A stretch of DNA of 64,000 nt, taken from positions 1 to 64,000 of the forward strand of contig NZ_QKYU01000013.1 in the NCBI RefSeq assembly GCF_003253705.1, written 5' to 3'. Below are positions 45,141 to 55,457 of the stretch, piece after piece (the stretch's first letter is position 1; each line of letters opens with the position of its first letter). Position numbers and translations under genes: made by a program. The notes below the pieces were generated by a model. That model was given only the letters and a program-made list of their open reading frames with translations. It did no database searches and was not told the origin of the DNA. Origin of the DNA: Humitalea rosea. GTDB taxonomy: Bacteria; Pseudomonadota; Alphaproteobacteria; Acetobacterales; Acetobacteraceae.

Positions 45141-48074
45141 GTGCTGCGCGAGGTCGGTGACGACCCGCTGGCGCTGGCCCGCGCGACCATCCTGCTGCCC
45201 ACCCGCCGTGCCGCCCGGGCGCTGCATGGGGCCTTCCTCCAGGCGGCGGGCTCGGGGGCGCCGGCCATGCTGCTGCCGCGCATGCGCGCCTTGGCCGGGC
45301 TGTCGGTCGAGGATGCCGAGGATCTGGCACTGCCGGGGCTGCTGGCCCTGCCGCCCGCGGTCGAGCCGGCCCGGCGCCTCGCGGTGCTGGCGGCCTGCGT
45401 GCTGCGGCTGCCCGCGCATCTCGGCGGGCCCGGCACCCCGCCCCAGGCCTGGGCGATGGCCGCCGAACTGGCCCGGCTGCTGGATGAGATCGCGCTGGAG
45501 GATGCCGATCCGGCCCGGCTCGCGAGCTTGGTGCCGGAGAATTTCGCGACCCATTGGCAGGTGACCCTGCGCTTCCTGGAAGCGGTGCTGGCCGATTGGC
45601 AGGGCTGGCTGGCGGGGCAGGGGCTGCTCGATATCGGTGCCCGTCGCGTCGCCGCCCTCAGGGTGCAGACCGCGGCCTGGGCCGCCGATCCGCCGCAGGA
45701 CCCGGTGATCGCCGCCGGGATCGGGGCGGGCGGCACCATTCCCGCCGCCGTCGCCTTCCTCGCCATGGTCGCCCGGCTGCCGCGCGGCGAGGTGGTGCTG
45801 CATGGCGCGCCGGAGCCCCTGCCGGCGCTGGAGGACGCGATCCGCGCCGCGCCGACGCATCCGCTTTCCGGGCAGGCACGGCTGCTGGCGGCGCTGGGGG
45901 CCACGGCCGGCGATTTGCGCCCCTGGCCCGTGGTGGTCGCGACGGCGCCCGAGGCCCGCGCGCGGCTGCTGGGGCTGGCGCTGCGCCCCGCCGAGGGGCT
46001 GGCTCTGCCCGACTGGCGGGACCGCGCGGATTGGGGGGCGGCGCTGGCCGGGCTGTCCACCATCGCCGCCCCCGATGCCCAGGCGGAGGCCGTCGCCATC
46101 GCCCTGGCCTTGCGCGAGACCCTGGAAACCCCCGGCGCGACCGCAGCACTGGTCACCGCCGATCGGGATCTGGCGCGCCGGGTCTCGGCCGAACTGCTGC
46201 GTTTCGGCGTGGTCGCGGATGACAGCGCCGGCCAGCCGCTGGCCGAAACCGAGGGCGGCGCCTTCCTGCGCCTGGTCGCCCGCGCGGTCGCCGAGGACTT
46301 CGCCCCGGTGCCGCTGCTGTCGCTGCTGAAGCATCCGCTGGCCGCCGGGGGCATGTCCCGGCTGGACTGGATCGCCATGGTCCGCGCGCTGGAGATCTGG
46401 GTGCTGCGCGGCGCGCGGCCGGCGCCAGGGCTCGCGGGGCTGCGTGCCGCCGCCCAGGCGAGCCTGGCCGGAGAGGCGCGGGCCGAGCGCTGGGCGCAGG
46501 TGCAGCCGCTGCTGGCAGCACTCGACCGCTGCTTCGCGGGATTCGACCGCCTACCGCATGCGCCGGAGCGCGAGCCGGCCGAGCTACTGGCCGCCCAGAT
46601 GGCCACGGCCGAGGCCCTGGCCGCGACCGATGACCGCGAGGGCGGTTTGCGCCTCTACGCCGGGGAGGAGGGCGAGCCGCTGGCGCTGCACCTCGCGGCG
46701 CTGGAACCGGCGATGGCCGCCCTCCCGCCGATCGCGCCCTCCGCCTGGCCGAGCCTGTTCGATGCGGCGCTGGAGGGGCCATTGGCACCGGCCATCCGCG
46801 CCACCCGGGGCCGGGGCGCGCATCCGCGCGTCGCGATCCTCGGCCTGCTCGAATCCCGGCTGCAACGCTTCGACCGCGTGGTGCTGGGGGCGCTGGAGGA
46901 AGGGCTCTGGCCCGCCGGCACCGATCCCGGCCCCTGGCTCTCCCGCCCGATGCGGCGGGATTTCGGGCTGCCGGAGGTGGAGGCGCGCATCGGGCGGCAG
47001 GCGGCCGATTTCCTGCTGCTCGCGGCCTCCTGCACCGAAGTGGTGCTCTCGCGCGCACAAAAGCGCGGCGGCGCGCCGACCCAGCCGGCGCGCTGGTTGA
47101 CCCGGCTCGCGACCTTCCTGGGCGGGCAGGGGCAGCCCTTGCCCGAGCACCCCGCCGCCGCCTGGGCCGAGGCGCTGGACCGCCAGCCGCCGCCCGGAGC
47201 TTTTGCCCGCCCCGCGCCCAACCCGCCGCTGCATGCCCGGCCGGACACGATCTCGGTCACCGAGGTCGAGGCCCTGATCGCCGACCCCTATGCCTTCTAC
47301 GCCCGGCGCATCCTGAAGCTGCGCCGCCTCGACGATCTGGACGCGGACCTGGGCGCGCAGGATTTCGGCATCGCCGTGCATGCCGCCATGGCCGATTGGG
47401 CGCGGCGGCTGCATGGCCAGCCCTGGCCCGGCGCTGAGGTCGCCCGCGCGCTCTTCGCCGAAGCCGCCGCGCGGGCGCTGGAGCCCTATGCCGTGCGCCC
47501 GGCGCTGCTGGCCTTCTGGCAGGCGCGGCTGGCCCGGATCGGCGATTGGGTGGTGGCGATCGAGGATGCGGCGCCGCCGAGCCTGCGCCTGCCGGAACTC
47601 GCCGGGCGGCTGTCGCTGGGGCTGTCGCCGCCGGTGACGCTGACCGGGCGGGCGGATCGGGTGGATCTGCTGCCCGGCGGCGGGCTGGCGCTGCTCGACT
47701 TCAAGACCGGGGCGCTGCCGGGCAACAAGGCGGTGGCGGAGGGCCACAAGCCGCAACTGCCGCTGGAGGCCGCGATGATCGGCGCCGATGCCCTGCCGGG
47801 CGTGCCGCCGGGGCATCTGGTGACGCGGTTGGAGTATCGCCGCCTCTCGGGCGGCGGGGAGCCGGGGGAGCTGCGCGTGCCGGCCGATACCGTGGAGAAG
47901 ATCGAGGCCATGGCCGCGCATGCGCTGGACCAGACGCGCGAACTGGCCCGGCGTTTTCTCCGCGCGCGCACGGCCTTTTTGGCCCGGCCGCACCCCAAGC
48001 GGTCGGCCATGGGCTCCGATTACGCGCATCTGTCGCGTGAGGATGAATGGGGCGAGGGGGACGACGAGGCATGA
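45141..48074 (+). CDS. addB: Double-strand break repair protein AddB
   Basis: The 977-residue (from GTG) subunit of the AddAB helicase-nuclease has an inactive UvrD-like region and a C-terminal PD-(D/E)xK nuclease (GRADRVDLLPGGGLALLDFK). VAILGLLESRLQRFDRVVLG and GLWPAGTDPGPWLSRPMRRD are AddB landmarks. Family-like sequence (IRLASIPAHADFLGSLAAG) extends about 20 codons further upstream to a CTG that overlaps the murU stop, with no ATG, GTG or TTG there. The true start is therefore probably non-canonical. The addA start overlaps the stop. Confidence 0.93.
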   Translation: MLREVGDDPLALARATILLPTRRAARALHGAFLQAAGSGAPAMLLPRMRALAGLSVEDAEDLALPGLLALPPAVEPARRLAVLAACVLRLPAHLGGPGTPPQAWAMAAELARLLDEIALEDADPARLASLVPENFATHWQVTLRFLEAVLADWQGWLAGQGLLDIGARRVAALRVQTAAWAADPPQDPVIAAGIGAGGTIPAAVAFLAMVARLPRGEVVLHGAPEPLPALEDAIRAAPTHPLSGQARLLAALGATAGDLRPWPVVVATAPEARARLLGLALRPAEGLALPDWRDRADWGAALAGLSTIAAPDAQAEAVAIALALRETLETPGATAALVTADRDLARRVSAELLRFGVVADDSAGQPLAETEGGAFLRLVARAVAEDFAPVPLLSLLKHPLAAGGMSRLDWIAMVRALEIWVLRGARPAPGLAGLRAAAQASLAGEARAERWAQVQPLLAALDRCFAGFDRLPHAPEREPAELLAAQMATAEALAATDDREGGLRLYAGEEGEPLALHLAALEPAMAALPPIAPSAWPSLFDAALEGPLAPAIRATRGRGAHPRVAILGLLESRLQRFDRVVLGALEEGLWPAGTDPGPWLSRPMRRDFGLPEVEARIGRQAADFLLLAASCTEVVLSRAQKRGGAPTQPARWLTRLATFLGGQGQPLPEHPAAAWAEALDRQPPPGAFARPAPNPPLHARPDTISVTEVEALIADPYAFYARRILKLRRLDDLDADLGAQDFGIAVHAAMADWARRLHGQPWPGAEVARALFAEAAARALEPYAVRPALLAFWQARLARIGDWVVAIEDAAPPSLRLPELAGRLSLGLSPPVTLTGRADRVDLLPGGGLALLDFKTGALPGNKAVAEGHKPQLPLEAAMIGADALPGVPPGHLVTRLEYRRLSGGGEPGELRVPADTVEKIEAMAAHALDQTRELARRFLRARTAFLARPHPKRSAMGSDYAHLSREDEWGEGDDEA

Positions 48075-51000
48075 GCGGCGCCGCGCGTGTGGCCGCTGCC
48101 TCGCAGCGGGAAGCTTCGGACCCGGTGGTCTCGGCCTGGGTCGATGCCTCGGCCGGGTCGGGCAAGACCAAGGTGCTGACCGACCGCGTGCTGCGGCTGC
48201 TGTTGGTGCCGGGGCAGGAGCCGGGGCGGCTGCTGTGCCTGACCTTCACCAAGGCGGCGGCGGCGGAGATGGCGAACCGGCTGAACCGGCGCCTGGGCGA
48301 ATGGGCGGTGGCGGATGCGGCGGGGCTCGCTGCCTCGCTGACCGAGTTGACCGGCACGGTGCCGAATGCGGCGACCCTGACCCGGGCGCGCAGCCTGTTC
48401 GCGACGGTGCTGGACCTGCCGGGGGGCATGCGGATCAGCACCATCCACGCCTTCGCCCAAGGGCTGCTGCGCGGCTTCCCGATCGAGGCGCAACTGCCGC
48501 CGCGGTTCCGCGTCGCGGAGACGGTGGAGCAGACCGCGCTGACCGCCGCCGCCCGCGAACAGGCGCTGGCCGTCGGCGCGGGGCCGGTCGAGGCCTTGGC
48601 CTTCCTGGCCGGCGAGACCGATAGCCGGGGCTTGGATGACGCGCTGCGCACCGCCCTCTCCCGCCGCGACGGCCTGCCCGCCGATACGGTGGCGGCGGCC
48701 GCGCTCAGTCGGGCGCTGGCCGAATGGGCCGGCGTGGACCCGGATGCCGATGAGGAGGCCGTGCGCTGCCGCGCCTGCGCCCCGCCGGACAGCCTGCTCC
48801 GCATCGCGCTGATGAAGGCGCGGACCAAGCCCGATGGCTCGGATGCCAAGCGCGGCCTCGCCATGTCCGCCTGGCTGGCGTTGCCCGAGGTGCCGCGCCG
48901 CGCCCGCTTCGAGGAATGGCGGGACGTGTTCCTGACCCAGAAGCTGGAGGCAAAGGCGGAACGGAACCTCGCCACCAAGGGGGGTCTCGGCGCCAACCAC
49001 CAGGAGGTGCTGGAGGCGATGCAGGCCGAGGCCGCGCGCCTGGCCGGGATCGAGGCCGAATGCGCCGGGCACCGGCTGCGTGCCGCCTCGCTGGCCTTCG
49101 CCGCTTTGGCGGTGCCGATCCGCGACGCCTACCGCGCCCAGAAACGCCGCGCCGGGCTGCTGGATTACGACGATCTGATCGCCGCGGCCGAGGCGCTGCT
49201 GCGCGACCCCGGCAGCGCCTGGGTGCTGTTCCGCCTGGATGGCGGGCTGGACCATCTGCTGCTGGATGAATCGCAGGACACCAACCGCGCGCAATGGGCC
49301 ATCGCCGGCGCCCTGGCCGGCGAGTTCTTCACCGGCCAGGGCAGCCGCGACCGCATCCGCACCGTCTTCGCGGTCGGCGACCCAAAGCAGTCGATCTACG
49401 CCTTCCAGGGCGCCGATCCGGCCGGGTTCGAGCGCGAGCGCCGCCGCTTCGCCCGCGATGTGGCGGCGGCCGGGCAGACCTTCGCGACCGTGCCGCTCAA
49501 CGTCTCCTTTCGCTCCACCCCGCCGGTGCTGGCGCTGGTCGATGCCGTCTTCGCCGCGCCTGAGGCCGCCGAGGGTGTGGTCGCCCCGACCCACAGCCTG
49601 CGCCACGTCGCCGACCGCGCGGGGCAGGCGGGGGAGGTCGAGCTTTGGCCGCTGTTCCGCCGCCAGCCGGTGGCCGAGGCCGAGGCCTGGATCGTCCCCG
49701 ACACCCCCGTCTCCGCCCCCGATGCGGCGGCCGAATGCGCCGAGGCGATCGCCGCCCGCATCGCCGGCATGATCGCCGCGGAACGCCTGCCTGCCCGCGA
49801 CCGGCCGATCCGCGCGGGCGATGTGCTGGTGCTGGTGCAGAAGCGGTACAAGCCCTTCCTCGCCGCTCTGACCGCCGCGTTGAAGGCCCGCGGCGTGCCG
49901 GTCGGCGGCGTCGATCGCCTGGCGCTGACCGAGCAGATCGCGGTGGTGGACCTGCTCGCCCTCTGCGACGTGCTGCTGCTGCCGGAGGATGACCTGTCGC
50001 TCGCGGCGGTGCTGAAATCACCCCTGGTCGGGCTGGATGAGGAGCGGCTGTTCACCCTGGCCCATGGCCGGCTTGGCAGCCTCTGGGCCGCGCTGATGGC
50101 GCATCGGGCGGGGGCCGGGCCGCTCGGGGCCGCGGCGGATTGGCTGGCGGGCGTCGCCGCCCGCGCCGCCGGGGCCACGCCGCATAGCCTGCTCGCCGGG
50201 CTGCTGGCCGAGGATGGCGGCCGCGCGCGGCTGCTCGCGCGGCTGGGGCCGGAGGCGGCCGACCCGCTGGACGAGCTGCTGAACGCGGCTTTGGCCGATG
50301 AGCGCCGCCACCCGCCGGACCTGCAAGGCTTCCTGCACCGGCTGCGCGCGGGCGGCGCCGAGGTGAAGCGAGAGGCCGAAAGCGGCGCCGATGCGGTGCG
50401 GATCATGACCGTCCACAACGCCAAGGGCCTCCAGGCGCCGATCGTCTTCCTGCCCGATGTCGGCCCCGGCCAGGGGCGCGAGGTGCTGGCCTTCGCCCAG
50501 CATCGCGGCATGACCCTGCCGCTGTTCACCCCGCGCCGCCCCGAGGCCCGGAAAATCCCCGCCTTCGAGGCGCTGGTCCAGGCCGAGGCCCAGGCGCGGG
50601 CGGAGGAGGACAACCGTCTGCTCTATGTCGCGCTGACGCGGGCGGAGGACCGGCTGATCGTCTGCGGCTGGCAGCGCAAATCCGCGCCGGGCTGGCATGC
50701 CAAGGTCGCGGCCGGCTTCGACCGGCTGGCGGGGGTGGAGGACGCGCCCTTCCCCCATGGCCCGCCCGGCAGCGACACCGGCGGGCTGCCTTTGCGGCGC
50801 CTGGTCACGCCGCAGATCGCCGAGCCCCGCCGCGCCGCCGTGGCAACCCCGGGCGGCGCGGCCCATACGCTCCCGCTTTGGGCCGCCATTCCGGCGGCGC
50901 CCGAGGCGCGGGCCGATCCGCTCTCCCCCTCCGGCCTGCCCGGCGAGGAGGAAACCCCCGCCGCCGCCCCGCATGGCCGTGCCGATCCGCGCGGCGAGCG

Positions 51001-51481
51001 GTTTCGGCGGGGGCGGCTGGTGCATGCGCTGTTGCAGCATCTGCCGGACCTGCCCGCCGCCGGGCGTGCCGCCGCCGGCGCGACCTGGCTGGCGCGCCAG
51101 GGGCTGGGCGCGAGGATGGAGGAGGGGGTGCTCGCCGAGGCGATGGCGATCCTCGACCACCCGCAACTCCGGGAGGTCTTCGGCCCGGGCAGCCTCGCCG
51201 AGGCGCCGATCGTGGGGCGGATCGGGGACCGGCTGCTGTCGGGGCAGGTGGACCGGCTGCTGGTCACGCCGGACCGGGTGGTGGTGCTGGACTACAAGAC
51301 CAACCGCCCCCCGCCCGAGAGCCCGGCGCAGGTGGCGCCCCTCTACCTGCGCCAGATGGCGGCCTACCGGACGCTGCTGCGGCAGACCTTCCCGGGCCGG
51401 CGGGTCGAGGCCTGGCTGGTCTGGACCTATGCGGCCCGGCCAATGGCACTCCCCGACGCCCTTCTTGATGCAGTGCGGTAG
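48071..51481 (+). CDS. addA: Double-strand break repair helicase AddA
   Basis: The 1136-residue UvrD-type helicase-nuclease has Walker A VDASAGSGKTKVLTDRVLRL (residues 24-43), helicase motifs LCLTFTKAAAAEMANRL, the DEAD-type box LLDESQDTNRAQW, VGDPKQSIYAFQGAD, and VNAKG-type IMTVHNAKGLQAPIVFLPD with LLYVALTRAEDRL. The C-terminal nuclease is QVDRLLVTPDRVVVLDYKTN. With AddB it resects DNA ends for RecA loading. It ends the tsaE-amgK-murU-addBA run; the trxA gene often found next in alphaproteobacteria is absent. Confidence 0.95.
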   Translation: MSGAARVAAASQREASDPVVSAWVDASAGSGKTKVLTDRVLRLLLVPGQEPGRLLCLTFTKAAAAEMANRLNRRLGEWAVADAAGLAASLTELTGTVPNAATLTRARSLFATVLDLPGGMRISTIHAFAQGLLRGFPIEAQLPPRFRVAETVEQTALTAAAREQALAVGAGPVEALAFLAGETDSRGLDDALRTALSRRDGLPADTVAAAALSRALAEWAGVDPDADEEAVRCRACAPPDSLLRIALMKARTKPDGSDAKRGLAMSAWLALPEVPRRARFEEWRDVFLTQKLEAKAERNLATKGGLGANHQEVLEAMQAEAARLAGIEAECAGHRLRAASLAFAALAVPIRDAYRAQKRRAGLLDYDDLIAAAEALLRDPGSAWVLFRLDGGLDHLLLDESQDTNRAQWAIAGALAGEFFTGQGSRDRIRTVFAVGDPKQSIYAFQGADPAGFERERRRFARDVAAAGQTFATVPLNVSFRSTPPVLALVDAVFAAPEAAEGVVAPTHSLRHVADRAGQAGEVELWPLFRRQPVAEAEAWIVPDTPVSAPDAAAECAEAIAARIAGMIAAERLPARDRPIRAGDVLVLVQKRYKPFLAALTAALKARGVPVGGVDRLALTEQIAVVDLLALCDVLLLPEDDLSLAAVLKSPLVGLDEERLFTLAHGRLGSLWAALMAHRAGAGPLGAAADWLAGVAARAAGATPHSLLAGLLAEDGGRARLLARLGPEAADPLDELLNAALADERRHPPDLQGFLHRLRAGGAEVKREAESGADAVRIMTVHNAKGLQAPIVFLPDVGPGQGREVLAFAQHRGMTLPLFTPRRPEARKIPAFEALVQAEAQARAEEDNRLLYVALTRAEDRLIVCGWQRKSAPGWHAKVAAGFDRLAGVEDAPFPHGPPGSDTGGLPLRRLVTPQIAEPRRAAVATPGGAAHTLPLWAAIPAAPEARADPLSPSGLPGEEETPAAAPHGRADPRGERFRRGRLVHALLQHLPDLPAAGRAAAGATWLARQGLGARMEEGVLAEAMAILDHPQLREVFGPGSLAEAPIVGRIGDRLLSGQVDRLLVTPDRVVVLDYKTNRPPPESPAQVAPLYLRQMAAYRTLLRQTFPGRRVEAWLVWTYAARPMALPDALLDAVR

Positions 51482-51543
51482 GCGACCCCTGGCCGCGCCG
51501 CCCCGGCGTTCCAATCTATCGGCCGATTGACGGGGGTGAGTTG

Positions 51544-53310
51544 ATGTCGTTGGAACAGCCTGCACGCCCGCCCATCGCCTCCCTGCGTCTGATCTTCCCC
51601 TATCTGCGCCCCTATGCCGGCCGCGCCATCGGGGCGGCGGTGGCCCTGCTGGTCGCGGCGGGGCTGGTGCTGCTGGTCGGCCAGGGGCTCAAGGGGCTGA
51701 TCGACAACGGCTTCACCAGCCGCAGCGCGGCGAACCTCAACCGCGCGGCGCTGTTCCTGCTGGCGGTGGTGGCGGGGTTGGCCTTCGCCTCGGCCGCTCG
51801 CTACTACCTCGTCTCCTGGCTGGGGGAGCGGGTTGCGGCCGATCTGCGGCGCAGCGTCTTCAACCATGTCATCACCCTGTCCTCCACTTTCTTCGAGACG
51901 GCGCGCACCGGGGACATCCTCTCCCGCCTCACGGCGGATATCGCGCTGCTGCAATCGCTGATCGGCTCGGCGATCTCGATGGGGCTGCGGACGACGATCA
52001 CCGCCATCGGCGCCTTCATCCTGCTGGTGGTGACCAGCCCCAAGCTCGCGGGTCTCATCGTCATCGTGGTGCCGATGGTGATGGTGCCGCTGGTGTTGTT
52101 CGGCCGCCGCGAACGCCGCCTGTCCAAGGCGGCGCAGGAACGGATCGCCGATCTGGCCGCGACCGCGGAGGAGACGCTGAACGGGCTGCGCACCGTGCAG
52201 GCCTTCACCCATGAGCCGGTGGACCGCCAGCGCTTCTCGAATGAAATCGAGGGTTCGGTCCAGGCGGCGCTGCGCCGCATCGCCTCCCGCGCCGGGCTGA
52301 TCCTGATCGTCATCCTGCTGGGCTTCGGGGCGATCACCTTCAGCCTCTGGGTTGGCGGGCAGGATGTGATCGCCGGGCGGATGACGGCGGGCGAATTGTC
52401 GGCCTTCATCTTCTACGCGGTGCTGATGGCAAGCTCCGGCGCCACCATCAGCGAGCTTTGGGGCGAGATCCAGCGCGCCGCCGCCGCCGCCGACCGGCTG
52501 CTGGAGCTGCTGGCCGAGGTGCCCGGCATCGCCGCCCCCGCCAGCCCGCTGCTGCTGCCGAGCCCGCCCCAAGGCCGGCTGGCGCTGGAGAACGTGACCT
52601 TCCACTACCCGACCCGGCCCCGCCAATCGGCGTTGGAAGGCTTCTCGCTGGAGGTGTCGCCGGGGGAGACGGTGGCGCTGGTTGGCCCCTCGGGCGCCGG
52701 CAAGACCACGGTGCTCCAGATGCTGCTGCGCTTCTACGACCCCGGTTCGGGGCGGGTGCTGGTCGATGGGGTGGATATCGCCCGGGTCGATCCCGCCGCC
52801 CTGCGCGGCCGCCTTGGGCTGGTGCCGCAGGATCCGGTGATCTTCAGCGCCACGGCGGCGGAGAACATCCGCTACGGCCGCCCCGATGCCACCATGGCCG
52901 AGGTCCGCGCCGCCGCCGAGGCCGCCGCCGCCGGCGGGTTCGTCGAGGCGCTGCCGCAAGGCTACGACAGCTTCCTCGGCGCGCGGGGGGTGATGCTTTC
53001 GGGTGGCCAGCGGCAGCGCATCGCCATCGCCCGCGCCATCCTGCGCGACCCGCCGATCCTGCTGCTGGATGAGGCGACCAGCGCGCTGGATGCGGAATCC
53101 GAACAGGCGGTGCAACTGGCCCTGGCCCGGCTGGCGCAAGGCCGCACCACGCTGGTGGTGGCGCATCGCCTCGCGACCGTGCGCCGCGCCGACCGGATCG
53201 TGGTGATGGAGGCCGGGCGCATCGTCGCGACCGGCACGCATGACGCGCTGGTGCGCCAGGGCGGGCTTTACGCCCGGCTGGCCGCGCTTCAGTTCACCAA
53301 CGCGGCCTGA
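51544..53310 (+). CDS. MsbA-like ABC exporter (fused permease/ATPase)
   Basis: A 588-residue half-transporter. An N-terminal six-helix domain (about residues 15-320) precedes an ATPase with Walker A LVGPSGAGKTT, Q-loop LVPQDPVIF, signature LSGGQRQRIAIARA and Walker B ILLLDEATSALD. The sequence is closest to MsbA/LmrA-type lipid or drug flippases (TIGR-type ABC_lipidA-like exporters common in Acetobacteraceae). It should act as a homodimer. ATG 51544 is preferred; a TTG lies three bases upstream. Its 3' end overlaps otsA on the opposite strand by 22 bases. Confidence 0.9.
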   Translation: MSLEQPARPPIASLRLIFPYLRPYAGRAIGAAVALLVAAGLVLLVGQGLKGLIDNGFTSRSAANLNRAALFLLAVVAGLAFASAARYYLVSWLGERVAADLRRSVFNHVITLSSTFFETARTGDILSRLTADIALLQSLIGSAISMGLRTTITAIGAFILLVVTSPKLAGLIVIVVPMVMVPLVLFGRRERRLSKAAQERIADLAATAEETLNGLRTVQAFTHEPVDRQRFSNEIEGSVQAALRRIASRAGLILIVILLGFGAITFSLWVGGQDVIAGRMTAGELSAFIFYAVLMASSGATISELWGEIQRAAAAADRLLELLAEVPGIAAPASPLLLPSPPQGRLALENVTFHYPTRPRQSALEGFSLEVSPGETVALVGPSGAGKTTVLQMLLRFYDPGSGRVLVDGVDIARVDPAALRGRLGLVPQDPVIFSATAAENIRYGRPDATMAEVRAAAEAAAAGGFVEALPQGYDSFLGARGVMLSGGQRQRIAIARAILRDPPILLLDEATSALDAESEQAVQLALARLAQGRTTLVVAHRLATVRRADRIVVMEAGRIVATGTHDALVRQGGLYARLAALQFTNAA

Positions 53311-54623
53311 GACGCCTGCAGCGCATCGATGAAGCGCTGCGACCAATGCGCGGCGGAGTTTGCCAGGATCGTCTCCATATCCACCGCCCAGCGTGACTTC
53401 GCCTCGGCGGTGTCCATGGTCAGCGCGGCGTGCAGCCCCTCGGCGATTTCCTCGGGGTCGTGCGGATTCACCAGGATCGCGCCCTTGAGCTCGGCCGCCG
53501 CACCCGCGAAGCGGGACAGCACCAGCACACCCGGATCATGCGGGTTCTGCGCGGCGATGAATTCCTTGGCCACGAGGTTCATCCCGTCGCGCAGTGGCGT
53601 CACCAGCCCGACCCGCGCGAGGCGATGGAAGCCGGCAAGCTGCGCCCGCGGCACGCCGCGGGTGATCCAGCGGATCGGGTTCCAGTCGATGTCGCCGTGC
53701 TCGCCGTTGATCCGGCCCGCCAACTCGTCCAGCTCGCGCTTCAGCGCGCGGTATTGCGCCACATCGCCCCGGCTGATCGGGGCGACCTGGAGGAAGGTCA
53801 CCTTGTTGCGGTGCTCGGGGAAGCGTTTGAGCAGCGCCGCATAGCCCTTGAACCGTTCCGGCAGTCCCTTGGAGTAATCGAGCCGGTCCACGCCCAGGAT
53901 CAGCGCGCGTCCGCTGAGGCTGGCGGAGAGGCGCAGGGCCTCCTTGCGGCGCACGGATTTCACCGCATCGGCGGCGAAGCCGGCGGCATCCATGCCGATC
54001 GGGAAGGCGCCGACATGCGCGCCGTCATGCATGGCATTGCGCAGATTCTCGGCATCGCTCTCGGTCTGCACGCCGACCAGGTCATAGGCTTTCAAATCGG
54101 CAAGCAGGCCCTGGCCCTGCGGCAGCGCATCGAACAGCGCCGCCGGCGGGAAGGGGACATGCAGGAAGAAGCCGACGCGCTGCTTCGCCCCCAGCGCCCG
54201 CAAGGCCGCGCCGAGCGGGATCAGGTGGAAGTCATGGACCCAGATCATGTCGTCCGGCCGCAGCAGCGGCATGAGGGAATTGGCGAATTTTTCGTTGACG
54301 GCGCGATAGCCCTCAAGCTCCTCGCGCCGGAATTCCGTGAGCCCGACCCGGTAATGCAGCAGCGGCCACAGCATCCCGTTGGAGAAGCCAGCGTAATACA
54401 GCCGATGCTCGCGCTCGGTCAGGTCCAGCGTGCAGAAGGTGGTGTCGCCGACGACGTGAACATTGGGCTCGGTCGAGGCGCTGATATGTCCTGACCAGCC
54501 AAACCACAACGCGGGCCGCCCGGTCAGCGCGTCCTTCAGCGCGACCGCCAGCCCGCCCGCCTTTTCTTCCTTGTTCGGCCTGGGGGCCGGAACCCGGTTG
54601 GAGACGATTACCAGGCGTGCCAA
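53289..54623 (-). CDS. otsA: Trehalose-6-phosphate synthase
   Basis: The 444-residue GT20 enzyme joins UDP-glucose and glucose-6-phosphate. Motifs are LVIVSNRVPAP, the GGLAVALKDAL phosphate loop, VHDFHLIPLGAALR, FFLHVPFPP, RLDYSKGLPERFKGY and TPLRDGMNLVAKEF. The protein is full length. The otsB gene follows upstream on the same strand with a 27-bp gap, giving an otsB-otsA operon for osmoprotective trehalose. Confidence 0.96.
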   Translation of the reverse strand: MARLVIVSNRVPAPRPNKEEKAGGLAVALKDALTGRPALWFGWSGHISASTEPNVHVVGDTTFCTLDLTEREHRLYYAGFSNGMLWPLLHYRVGLTEFRREELEGYRAVNEKFANSLMPLLRPDDMIWVHDFHLIPLGAALRALGAKQRVGFFLHVPFPPAALFDALPQGQGLLADLKAYDLVGVQTESDAENLRNAMHDGAHVGAFPIGMDAAGFAADAVKSVRRKEALRLSASLSGRALILGVDRLDYSKGLPERFKGYAALLKRFPEHRNKVTFLQVAPISRGDVAQYRALKRELDELAGRINGEHGDIDWNPIRWITRGVPRAQLAGFHRLARVGLVTPLRDGMNLVAKEFIAAQNPHDPGVLVLSRFAGAAAELKGAILVNPHDPEEIAEGLHAALTMDTAEAKSRWAVDMETILANSAAHWSQRFIDALQASQAALVN

Positions 54624-54650
54624 AACATGTCCTCCCGCATCATGGCCGGT

Positions 54651-55397
54651 TCACTGCGGCATCGCATTATTTGGGCACGCCTCGGCAATCGCCGCGAGCC
54701 AGACGTGTAACGCCGCGGGATCGCCAAAAGTATCCTGCAGGCGCAGGCCCCAGCCGCCGGCACGGCGCGCGGCGGCCATCGCGTCTTCATCGGTCACATC
54801 ATCGCCGATCATCATCGGCCGGCGCCCGAGGAACGGTGCCGCTCGCATCAGCGCCTCCAGCGCCGTGCCCTTGTCGGCTCCACGGGGCTTCACTTCCCAG
54901 GCCATGCGGGCCGGCAGCAGGGCGAAGCGCGGATCGGTCTCGACCAGGGCGGCCAAGGCGATCTCGATCGGCGGGCCGGCTTCGGGGTTGGCGCGGAAAT
55001 GCACCGCGAACCCCGCCTGCTTGTGCTCGACCTGTGCGGCGGGGAAGCGTGCGCGCAGCCGGTCCGCCTGGTCGCGCCAGGCCTGGGGCACTTCCGTGCC
55101 GGTCGTGGCAATTGGGGTGGCGTCCGGGGTATGGCGCAGGAAGGAGCCATGCTCCGTGCCGGCGGCGAAACGGGCGGGTGCCAGGAAGGCGTCCACGACC
55201 GCGAGCGGCCGCCCGGTCAGGATCGCCAGCGCCCCCTCCAGCCGGGCCGCGACCCGAATGAGCAGTCCGGGCAGGCTTGCGGGGACGTGAACGGATTCGG
55301 GGGTCGGTGCGATATCGACAAGAGTTCCGTCGAAGTCGAGGAAAAGCGCACCGTTTCGAGCGATCTCTCGCGGTGAGGGGATATCGGTCAGGATCAC
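54651..55397 (-). CDS. otsB: Trehalose-6-phosphate phosphatase
   Basis: The 248-residue HAD phosphatase releases trehalose. The nucleophile motif is LFLDFDGTLVDIAPTP (Asp about 20 and 22), motif II ILTGRPL, and motif III/IV GADKGTAL and IGDDVTDEDA. The start codon is GTG at 55397 with GAGGAG close upstream; spacing is short. It is the first gene of the trehalose operon. Confidence 0.94.
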   Translation of the reverse strand: MILTDIPSPREIARNGALFLDFDGTLVDIAPTPESVHVPASLPGLLIRVAARLEGALAILTGRPLAVVDAFLAPARFAAGTEHGSFLRHTPDATPIATTGTEVPQAWRDQADRLRARFPAAQVEHKQAGFAVHFRANPEAGPPIEIALAALVETDPRFALLPARMAWEVKPRGADKGTALEALMRAAPFLGRRPMMIGDDVTDEDAMAAARRAGGWGLRLQDTFGDPAALHVWLAAIAEACPNNAMPQ

Positions 55398-55457
55398 ATC
55401 TCCTCAACGCCGGGCGAAACCTCGCGGTTTTGACGCGTCACGCAAACGTGAGATGGC

